Positions 1 through 5,070 of a DNA stretch of 5,070 bases are shown here, piece by piece. Both the position numbers and the translations under genes were made by a program. Position 1 is the stretch's first letter. The number at the start of each line of letters is the position of its first letter. The notes beneath the pieces were generated by a model. It did not search any database, was not told where the DNA came from, and worked only from the letters and a program-made list of their open reading frames with translations. Location of the stretch: NCBI GenBank assembly GCA_905235825.1, contig CAJONH010000018.1, positions 1-5,070 on the forward strand, read 5' to 3'. The stretch comes from Candidatus Gastranaerophilales bacterium (GTDB taxonomy: Bacteria; Cyanobacteriota; Vampirovibrionia; Gastranaerophilales; Gastranaerophilaceae).

Positions 1-1218
1 GCTGTTTCATGGCTTTTAGAAAATCTTATATCATTTAAAAAAGTTGATGCTTACGTGTTTCTTAATGCAGACAGAATTGTAAAGACCGATTTTCTTGCAA
101 ATATCAATGAAGTTCTCCAAGAAGATGATGTTGTAGTCGGTTCAACGGAAATTTTTCTTGAAGATGCGGCATATCACGAAAAAGTTTGGGCTAATGTAAA
201 TGAATACAATACCGGAATTATGAAAAACGGACGTGCAAAACTCGGACTTGCAGTTCCGATTGATTCTGATATTACCGTTATTAAACATGAAGTTTTGGAA
301 AAAGTTCAATGCATTGATTTTAAAGACGCAAATTCGGAATTAAAATATTCTTTCCTTCTTACAAGAGTCGGATATCCTCCGAAGTTTGCACCTTCAGTAA
401 AAACTTATGTTTCTTCCGCTGATTATAAAGTCAGAAGACCTGATTTTCTGTTTAAAGTTTCTCTGTTCTGCCATTGCTTCAATTTAAGAGCTTTGAACGA
501 TTTGAAATTTTTAGAATTTCTGTTTTCTTTATTTAAACCAAATCCGATAATTTTAATTGCTATGATTGCAATTATTGCTACTTATTCACTTAATTATTAT
601 TTCCTTGAAAATTTCCCGTGGGCAATTTTCTTTGGTGTTGTTTTAGCAGTTACTTTTGCCGTTTCTTTATACAGAGCAAATTTATATTATCTGAAACAAA
701 TAATATATTTAATTTCATGTCCATTTTATACATTGGCTGATACCCTGAGTGAAATGACTTTTATTAAAAAACTCTTTAAACGAAGAAAACACGATAATAA
801 TGAAAATTTAAAAACAGAAAAAATATCAGTTCCCGTTAATGTGACAAACGGCAGAAGCATATTTACCTGCACTCTTGAACTTATTTCCGAGGGAGGATTT
901 AAAAAGGCTGTTTTTAAGTATAAAAATAAAAAACAGGAAACAGTTCAAAGTTATGTAAGGATGTGTGATGCAGTAAAAAATATTTCTGATATTCTTGAAC
1001 AGCACGGTTTCAGAATAAAAATATGCCAGTCATGTGCTTACTTTTCGCCCAAAATAGACGGTACTAACAATATGGTTAAAGGATATTGCAATAAAAAGGC
1101 AGAGTTAAATCCGGATGCGGCTGAAACACCTGAAACTTTACTGTGGTCTACTTGCGAATATTTCATTCCGCAAGAAGTAAATAATGTAATAGATATTTCT
1201 AAATTTATGAAAAAATGA
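1..1218 (+). CDS. Family-2-like membrane glycosyltransferase with C-terminal four-Cys module (5' truncated)
   Basis: The frame is open from base 1 to the TGA at 1216-1218 (405 residues visible; numbers here count from base 1). The GTG at 55 lies inside a conserved strand and is not a credible start, so the true start lies upstream of the window. Residues 16-26 read like the GT-A fold metal-binding strand of GT2 enzymes, but as N22-A23-D24, not the usual DxD. A stretch around 78-135 follows the GT2 pattern (GLAVPIDSD, then a GYPPKFAP segment like the usual G-Y-x-x-x-x-A-P strand). The usual TED motif appears as N111-S112-E113, and no QxxRW is seen. Two membrane helices follow at about 181-201 and 206-225, then a basic stretch (KKLFKRRKH) and a soluble tail of about 140 residues with C342, C345, C363 and C385 (CxxC-x17-C-x21-C), possibly a metal or Fe-S site. 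The likely role is sugar transfer to an envelope polysaccharide or lipid at the inner membrane. Given the changed motifs, a weak or non-catalytic enzyme is possible. No terminator follows before gyrA. Confidence 0.72.
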   Translation, partial: AVSWLLENLISFKKVDAYVFLNADRIVKTDFLANINEVLQEDDVVVGSTEIFLEDAAYHEKVWANVNEYNTGIMKNGRAKLGLAVPIDSDITVIKHEVLEKVQCIDFKDANSELKYSFLLTRVGYPPKFAPSVKTYVSSADYKVRRPDFLFKVSLFCHCFNLRALNDLKFLEFLFSLFKPNPIILIAMIAIIATYSLNYYFLENFPWAIFFGVVLAVTFAVSLYRANLYYLKQIIYLISCPFYTLADTLSEMTFIKKLFKRRKHDNNENLKTEKISVPVNVTNGRSIFTCTLELISEGGFKKAVFKYKNKKQETVQSYVRMCDAVKNISDILEQHGFRIKICQSCAYFSPKIDGTNNMVKGYCNKKAELNPDAAETPETLLWSTCEYFIPQEVNNVIDISKFMKK

Positions 1219-1233
1219 AAATAACTGCTTATA

Positions 1234-1263
1234 TTCACATGTCTGTTTATGCTACAATATAAT
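1234..1263 (+). promoter_or_regulatory. Putative sigma-70-type promoter of gyrA-ridA
   Basis: A -35 box TTCACA (1234-1239, five of six matches to TTGACA) stands 18 bases before a perfect -10 box TATAAT (1258-1263). Transcription would start near 1270, giving a leader of about 50 bases before the TTG at 1321. A second, overlapping option is an extended -10, TGCTACAAT at 1250-1258, which lacks a good -35. This is a consensus match in an AT-rich spacer, so chance similarity cannot be excluded, but its position directly ahead of gyrA fits. Confidence 0.6.
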
Positions 1264-1272
1264 AAGCATGTG
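1236..1272. repeat. Interrupted inverted repeat over the gyrA promoter (possible operator)
   Basis: CACATG (1236-1241) and CATGTG (1267-1272) are exact inverted copies, separated by 25 bases. The left arm overlaps the -35 box and the right arm covers the predicted start site. Inside lies a smaller pair, ATGCT (1249-1253) and AGCAT (1265-1269). No T-run follows, so it is not an intrinsic terminator for the upstream gene. Repressor binding or a supercoiling-sensitive structure is inference only; six-base arms are short. Confidence 0.3.
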
Positions 1273-1306
1273 TATGCGTTAAATATTGAGAACTAATTAT
1301 ATAAAT

Positions 1307-1313
1307 AAAGGGG
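1307..1313 (+). promoter_or_regulatory. Shine-Dalgarno site deciding the TTG start of gyrA
   Basis: AAAGGGG ends 7 bases before TTG at 1321. This strong, well-spaced site supports TTG as the start. The next in-frame ATG is codon 21, inside the conserved block (NIREQMKQ) near the N-terminus of GyrA, so it would remove family-conserved residues. Confidence 0.85.
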
Positions 1314-1320
1314 CGGTATT

Positions 1321-3876
1321 TTGGTACAGCAGAATTTTTTTGAGGATGGAAAAATTGTTCCCGTTAATATACGTGAACAAATGAAACAATGTTATATAGA
1401 CTATGCAATGTCTGTTATTATAGGCAGAGCTTTACCTGATGTTCGTGACGGTTTAAAACCCGTACACAGACGTATTTTGTTCGCTATGAATGAACTGGGT
1501 ATGGCTCCCGATAAACCGTTTAAAAAGTGTGCCAGAATAGTCGGTGAAGTTTTAGGTAAATATCACCCCCACGGTGATACAGCCGTTTATGAAGCATTAG
1601 TTCGTATGGCTCAGGATTTTTCGACAAGATATCTTACCGTAGACGGACATGGCAATTTCGGCAGTGTTGACGGCGACGGTGCTGCTGCAATGAGGTATAC
1701 CGAAGCAAGAATGCATAAAATTACAACCTCAATGCTTGCTGATATTGATTGTGAAACGGTTGATTTTGTTCCGAACTTCGACGGTTCTTTAGAAGAACCC
1801 TCTGTTCTGCCTGTTCGTCTTCCGATGTTACTGTTAAACGGTGTATCAGGTATTGCGGTTGGTATGGCTACTAATGTTCCGCCTCATAATTTATGTGAAA
1901 TAGTAGACGGTACTATTGCATTAATAGATAATCCTAATTTGACCGTTGATGAACTTATGCAATACGTTAAGGGGCCTGATTTCCCGACGGGTGCAAGTAT
2001 TATCGGAGTATCCGAAATCAGAAAGGCATATACAACAGGGCGTGGTTCGATTAAAATGTCCGCAATTTCAAGTTTTGAAGAAATAGCAGCAGGCGGAGGA
2101 AGACAATCCAGAACTGCAATCGTGGTTACCGAAATTCCATATCAGGTAAATAAAGCCGTATTAATATCAAAAATAGCAGAGCTTGTCAGAGATAAGAAAA
2201 TCGACGGTATTTCCGATATAAGAGATGAATCTGACCGTGACGGTATGAGAATAGTTATTGAGCTTAAACGTGATGCAAAACCTGATGTTGTTCGTAATAA
2301 CTTATATAAGTTTACTCAGTTGACTGCAACATTTGGTGTTAATATGCTTGCTCTTGTAGGACAGCAGCCTCGCTTGATGAATTTGCTTGAAGTTCTTAAT
2401 GAATTTATTGAACACAGAGTTGAAATTATTACAAGAAGAACTCTGTTCTTCCTCAAAAAAGCAAAAATGAGAGCTCATATTTTGGAAGGTTTATTAATTG
2501 CTCTCGGAAGCCTTGATGAAGTTATTGAACTTATTAAAAAATCTAAAACGGCTGATGAAGCACGTGTAGGCTTAATGTCACGCTTTGGACTGGATGTTGA
2601 TCAGGCTAATGCAATTCTTGAGATGCAGTTAAGACGTTTAACGGGCTTGGAACAGGATAAAATTAAAGCTGAATATGATGATTTATTAAAGAAAATTCAA
2701 GAATATGAAGAACTTTTATCCGATAGAAATAAAGTTCTTGAACTTATCAAAACCGAATTAAATGAAGATAAAGAAAAATACGGGGATGATAGAAAAACTC
2801 AAATTCTTCCCGAAGCAGATGAAATGACTATCGAGGATTTAACACCTAATGTTCCTATGGCTGTATTTATTACAAGACAAGGATATATTAAACGTATTTC
2901 TCTTGATGTATTTGAAAGACAAAATCGTGCAACACGAGGAAAGGGCGGAATAAAAACAAAAGAAGATGACGATGTTGGTCATTTCTTCACAGCGATGATG
3001 CATGATAAAGTATTATTTTTCTCCAATAAAGGAACTGTATACAGCTTGAATGTTTATGACTTCCCCGAAGGTTCACGTCAGGCAAAAGGGCTTCCTATTA
3101 TAAATGTTCTTCCTTTATCTCAAGATGAACAAATAACTGCCGTAGTTCCCGTTTCTAACTTTGCCCCTGATTCAAATTTAGTAATGCTTACAAAGAAAGG
3201 TTATATAAAAAGAATAGGGCTTGATAATTTCTCGACTATAAGGAAGAACGGAATTATAGCGATAGGATTAGAAGAAGGTGATACTTTAAACTGGGTAAAA
3301 CAGGCAAATGATACAGATGAAGTATTTATTGCAACAAGCTGCGGTATGGCAATCAGATTTGCACTCGACGATTTAAGACCTTTAGGCAGAAGTGCAAGAG
3401 GGGTTAATTCGATGAAATTGAGAGAAAATGATACTATAATCGGTTGTGATATCATTCCGAAAAACTTTGATGCTGATTTACTCGTTATTACTTCTGATGG
3501 TTTTGGAAAACGCTCAAAAATGTCTGAATTTAGAGCTCAAAACAGAGGCGGAATAGGTCTTATTGCAACTAAGTTCAAGTCTGCAGCTTCAAGACTTGTT
3601 GCATTAACCGTTGTAGAAGAAAATGATGAAATTATGGTTGTTACTCAAAATGGAATAGTATCAAGAATAAAAGCAAGTGATATTTCACGTCAGGGAAGAC
3701 CTGCTACGGGGGTAAGAATACAGAACTTAATGGAAAATGATTCGGTTATGGCCGTAAATAAAATCGTTGTAACAGATACTAAAAACGGTTCGGCTGACGA
3801 AACTGTTGATGCTGATGTTGAAGAAGCAATTCAAAATAAATTGGGAGAAATAGATACCGATGAACAAAATAATTAA
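1321..3876 (+). CDS. gyrA: DNA gyrase subunit A
   Basis: This is the breakage-reunion subunit of DNA gyrase, a cytoplasmic A2B2 enzyme that introduces negative supercoils using ATP hydrolysed by GyrB. The protein has 851 residues, close to E. coli (875) and B. subtilis (821). The N-terminal landmarks are in order: LPDVRDGLKPVHRR (38-51), the winged-helix block around HPHGDTAVYE (82-91), and AAAMRYTEAR (121-130) with catalytic Tyr126 and its neighbour Arg125 (E. coli Tyr122/Arg121). The coiled-coil tower spans about 365-495 and contains MQLRRLTGLE (435-444). Six pinwheel blades begin near 513, 563, 619, 667, 719 and 770, followed by a short acidic tail. Six full blades favour GyrA over ParC. 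The first-blade GyrA box is not the usual Q(R/K)RGG(R/K)G but QNRATRGKGG (534-543). At the quinolone positions it has Thr87 (E. coli Ser83) and Glu91 (E. coli Asp87). The stop overlaps ridA by 17 bases, and gyrB is not in the window. Confidence 0.98.
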   Translation: MVQQNFFEDGKIVPVNIREQMKQCYIDYAMSVIIGRALPDVRDGLKPVHRRILFAMNELGMAPDKPFKKCARIVGEVLGKYHPHGDTAVYEALVRMAQDFSTRYLTVDGHGNFGSVDGDGAAAMRYTEARMHKITTSMLADIDCETVDFVPNFDGSLEEPSVLPVRLPMLLLNGVSGIAVGMATNVPPHNLCEIVDGTIALIDNPNLTVDELMQYVKGPDFPTGASIIGVSEIRKAYTTGRGSIKMSAISSFEEIAAGGGRQSRTAIVVTEIPYQVNKAVLISKIAELVRDKKIDGISDIRDESDRDGMRIVIELKRDAKPDVVRNNLYKFTQLTATFGVNMLALVGQQPRLMNLLEVLNEFIEHRVEIITRRTLFFLKKAKMRAHILEGLLIALGSLDEVIELIKKSKTADEARVGLMSRFGLDVDQANAILEMQLRRLTGLEQDKIKAEYDDLLKKIQEYEELLSDRNKVLELIKTELNEDKEKYGDDRKTQILPEADEMTIEDLTPNVPMAVFITRQGYIKRISLDVFERQNRATRGKGGIKTKEDDDVGHFFTAMMHDKVLFFSNKGTVYSLNVYDFPEGSRQAKGLPIINVLPLSQDEQITAVVPVSNFAPDSNLVMLTKKGYIKRIGLDNFSTIRKNGIIAIGLEEGDTLNWVKQANDTDEVFIATSCGMAIRFALDDLRPLGRSARGVNSMKLRENDTIIGCDIIPKNFDADLLVITSDGFGKRSKMSEFRAQNRGGIGLIATKFKSAASRLVALTVVEENDEIMVVTQNGIVSRIKASDISRQGRPATGVRIQNLMENDSVMAVNKIVVTDTKNGSADETVDADVEEAIQNKLGEIDTDEQNN
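3843..3848 (+). promoter_or_regulatory. Shine-Dalgarno-like site of ridA inside the gyrA 3' end
   Basis: GGGAGA lies 11 bases before the ATG at 3860, entirely within the last codons of gyrA. The spacing is somewhat long, which fits initiation aided by ribosomes finishing gyrA (translational coupling). The coupling is inferred from the overlap. Confidence 0.5.
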
Positions 3877-4234
3877 TACAGATAAAGCCCCAAAAGCTAT
3901 AGGCCCTTATTCTCAAGCGTATTTATGCGGCAGTACATTATATTGTTCGGGGCAGATTGCAATAAATCCCGAAACAAACGAGTTCGTCGGAGGCAATATA
4001 GAGAATCAGACGGAACAAATTTTAAAGAATATAAAAGGACTTCTTTCCTCAGCCGGTTTTAGTTATGAAGATGTTGTGAAAACTACCTGCTTTTTAGCTG
4101 ATATGAATGATTTTTCGGTATTTAACGGAATTTATGAAAAAGCGTTTATATCAAAACCTGCTCGTTCTTGTGTAGCCGCAAAACAACTTCCTAAAAATGC
4201 CTTGGTTGAAATTGAAGTTATTGCGGTAAAATAA
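3860..4234 (+). CDS. ridA: RidA family 2-iminobutanoate/2-iminopropanoate deaminase
   Basis: RidA (YjgF/YER057c/UK114 family) hydrolyses reactive enamine/imine intermediates released by PLP enzymes such as threonine dehydratase, yielding 2-oxoacids and ammonia. It acts in the cytoplasm as a homotrimer. The protein has 124 residues, a typical length. The N-terminal motif KAIGPYSQA (12-20) carries Tyr17, and CSGQ (29-32) carries Ser30. The family signature begins PARSCVAAKQLPKNA, with Arg102 and Cys104, and continues to Glu117 in VEIEVIA; these match E. coli Arg105, Cys107 and Glu120 in spacing. The ATG is 17 bases inside the end of gyrA in another frame. It is the only sensible start, since the family begins a few residues before the A-P-x-A-x-G-P-Y-S-Q block. 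It probably shares the gyrA transcript. The pairing with gyrase has no known biochemical logic and looks positional. Arg102 supports true RidA deaminase activity over the related Rid subfamilies that lack it. Confidence 0.96.
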   Translation: MNKIINTDKAPKAIGPYSQAYLCGSTLYCSGQIAINPETNEFVGGNIENQTEQILKNIKGLLSSAGFSYEDVVKTTCFLADMNDFSVFNGIYEKAFISKPARSCVAAKQLPKNALVEIEVIAVK

Positions 4235-4255
4235 ATTTATTTATATCGTAATGGT

Positions 4256-4284
4256 AAAAAAAGCGGAATTGAAATAAATTCCGC
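4256..4284 (-). terminator. Intrinsic terminator of the leftward operon
   Basis: A perfect 8-bp stem, GCGGAATT (4263-4270) against AATTCCGC (4277-4284), closes a 6-base loop. Read leftward it is followed by seven T residues (A-run at 4256-4262 on the given strand), a textbook intrinsic terminator 22 bases after the stop of the Cys-rich gene. Read rightward, the stem has A residues before it and ATAAATG after it, so it lacks a U-run. It may still slow transcription from ridA, but it belongs mainly to the leftward genes. Confidence 0.85.
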
Positions 4285-4306
4285 ATAAATGCTACGTAAA
4301 TATAGT

Positions 4307-4618
4307 TTAATTATTCTTAAAACTAACGTATTTTCCGCATACTTCATCATCATCTGTCAAAGATGTACATCCTACCATTCTTCCGATTCTACTATAAGCA
4401 TAAAAAATATTCCAACAAAAAGAAGTTCTTCCTGTACCCCCACAATTATCCCGTGCACAGCTAAAACTGGATTTACAGCCGCTACACTTTGTTGTATCTA
4501 AATACCATATATACCATGTTTCATCAGCGATTGTAGTATTATTAGGAATTTCAACTATTTCATTATATAGTTCAAGTATTTCTTTTTCAGATAATTTATC
4601 TATTTCATCGTAATTCAC
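4307..4618 (-). CDS. Small cysteine-rich protein of unknown function
   Basis: I do not recognise this 103-residue protein. The GTG at 4618-4616 is chosen as start because AAAGAGG sits 6 bases upstream; a TTG two codons earlier (4624-4622) would abut that site and is unlikely. Residues 2-24 are acidic and look helical (DEIDKLSEKEILELYNEIVE), with no signal peptide or membrane segment. Residues 34-40 are aromatic (TWYIWYL). From residue 44 on it is rich in Cys, Gly, Ser and Thr, with cysteines at 45, 48, 54, 59, 68, 84 and 94, including CSGC (45-48). An acidic helical head followed by a Cys/Ser/Thr-rich tail recalls leader-core organisation in ribosomally made modified peptides. A metal-binding or disulfide-rich protein is equally possible. 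Its start is 2 bases after the stop of the ATP-grasp gene, so the two are almost certainly co-transcribed and coupled. The terminator just downstream marks it as the last gene of its operon, which supports that it is real. Confidence 0.68.
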   Translation of the reverse strand: MNYDEIDKLSEKEILELYNEIVEIPNNTTIADETWYIWYLDTTKCSGCKSSFSCARDNCGGTGRTSFCWNIFYAYSRIGRMVGCTSLTDDDEVCGKYVSFKNN

Positions 4619-4620
4619 AA

Positions 4621-5070
4621 TCAACCTCTTTCTAAATTAATCATTTTACCTGTTGTTAAATTATTTTTGTTATCATTAAATTTGCAAAACCCTGAATATG
4701 GTGTGAATGTGAGTTCTTCAAAATATAATTCTTTTTGATAAATCATCCAATCTACACGTACAAATTTAAAATTTTTTGTTAGTTTTTTTGATAAATCAAT
4801 TGTTTGTTTTATAAAATAATCTGCTTCTAAATTAATTTTTTTCTCTGAGAAACCAAATATATCAGGATAGTGTTTTAAATTTTTATCATATATTGTAATA
4901 CCATCATCGAAATTTCCATGTAATTTAATTATTATTTCAGGTTTTGCATTAAAACAATATACATTTATTTTTATCGGTTCTGAGTTTATTTCTTCTCTTA
5001 AAAGAGGTTCAATTAATATTTTGGGTTCTATGTATTTGTCATTGAAAGGAACAACAGCATTTTGAGTGAC
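4621..5070 (-). CDS. TupA-like ATP-grasp protein (C-terminal 149 residues, cut by window edge)
   Basis: The leftward frame is open from the right edge to TGA at 4623-4621; the start lies beyond base 5070. Numbering from the edge, PKILIEPLL (16-24) resembles the strand and hinge that contact adenine in ATP-grasp enzymes. KINVYCFNAKPEIIIK (34-49) matches the following strand pair, FKFVRVDW (101-108) carries the conserved Asp107, and YFEELTFTPYSGF (116-128) carries Glu118/Glu119. The order and wording FVRVD, then YF-E-LTF-P-SGF, is characteristic, as I recall it, of the TupA-like ATP-grasp family. It is named after TupA of teichuronopeptide synthesis and is often found in cell-surface polysaccharide clusters. 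ATP-grasp enzymes activate a carboxylate with ATP and join it to an amine or thiol; the substrate here is unknown. Base composition is about 24% GC by hand count, lower than gyrA. The last bases hold the Shine-Dalgarno of the small Cys-rich gene. Family confidence is good, specific function low. Confidence 0.8.
   Translation of the reverse strand, partial: VTQNAVVPFNDKYIEPKILIEPLLREEINSEPIKINVYCFNAKPEIIIKLHGNFDDGITIYDKNLKHYPDIFGFSEKKINLEADYFIKQTIDLSKKLTKNFKFVRVDWMIYQKELYFEELTFTPYSGFCKFNDNKNNLTTGKMINLERG
4625..4631 (-). promoter_or_regulatory. Shine-Dalgarno site deciding the GTG start of the Cys-rich gene
   Basis: Read leftward, AAAGAGG lies 6 bases before the GTG at 4618, inside the last codons of the ATP-grasp gene. 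The spacing excludes the TTG at 4624, which would leave no gap. Its position next to the upstream stop codon suggests translational coupling. Confidence 0.75.

Noticed and set aside
55..57. GTG as the start of the first gene
   Set aside because: The frame is open upstream to base 1 and encodes the strand leading into the NAD motif, so the protein continues beyond the window.
1038..1238. Leftward 66-residue frame
   Set aside because: It is antisense to the Cys-rich end of the glycosyltransferase-like gene; it has no ribosome site or recognisable domain and would cover the gyrA promoter region.
1227..1272. Hairpin in the gyrA upstream spacer as a terminator of the first gene
   Set aside because: The arms are short and far apart and no T-run follows; the same bases contain a better promoter.
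3201..3455. Leftward 84-residue frame inside gyrA
   Set aside because: It is fully antisense to the conserved third and fourth pinwheel blades of GyrA, a shadow of the real gene.
4289..4501. Rightward 70-residue frame
   Set aside because: It overlaps the leftward Cys-rich gene in antisense. The leftward gene has a good ribosome site, operon position and terminator, while this one has none.
4622..4624. TTG as the start of the Cys-rich gene
   Set aside because: It directly abuts the AAAGAGG ribosome site with no spacing; the GTG two codons later has the usual 6-base spacing.
1..5070. CRISPR array, tRNA, rRNA, insertion sequence or attachment site
   Set aside because: No regularly spaced repeats, no cloverleaf-like segment, no transposase frame and no terminal inverted repeats were seen; the window is almost entirely coding.

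Overview
The window is a compact piece of an AT-rich bacterial chromosome with five coding regions. Three run rightward: the 3' part of a membrane glycosyltransferase-like gene, a complete gyrA, and ridA. Two run leftward from the right edge: the 3' part of an ATP-grasp gene and a small cysteine-rich gene. The rightward and leftward groups converge at about 4235-4306. Bacterial start codons (TTG, GTG), clear Shine-Dalgarno sites, overlapping or nearly abutting genes and an intrinsic terminator all point to a bacterium. The sequence around the usual GyrA box (an ATRGKGG-type motif) resembles what I recall from Cyanobacteria. With the low GC this hints at a non-photosynthetic cyanobacterial relative such as Vampirovibrionia/Gastranaerophilales (Melainabacteria), but the assignment is tentative.

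Layout. 1-1218: a family-2-type glycosyltransferase that lost its N-terminus to the window edge, with two membrane helices and an unusual four-cysteine C-terminal module. 1219-1320: a short spacer with a good sigma-70-type promoter, a dyad over it, and the gyrA Shine-Dalgarno. 1321-3876: gyrA, 851 residues, TTG start, all GyrA landmarks except a canonical GyrA box. 3860-4234: ridA, overlapping the gyrA end by 17 bases. 4235-4306: convergent spacer with a terminator whose T-run serves the leftward genes. 4307-4618 (minus): a 103-residue protein with seven cysteines. 4621-5070 (minus): the C-terminal 149 residues of a TupA-like ATP-grasp protein, open to the window edge and only 2 bases upstream of the small gene.

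How the genes work together. gyrA and ridA are probably one transcript from the promoter at about 1234-1263, joining DNA supercoiling to a housekeeping imine-deaminase; their linkage looks positional, not functional. The leftward pair looks like an accessory operon: much lower GC (about 24% by hand count over 4621-5070), a probable ligase and a translationally coupled small Cys-rich product. That pair is the part most likely to hold something undescribed, although its other members lie outside the window.
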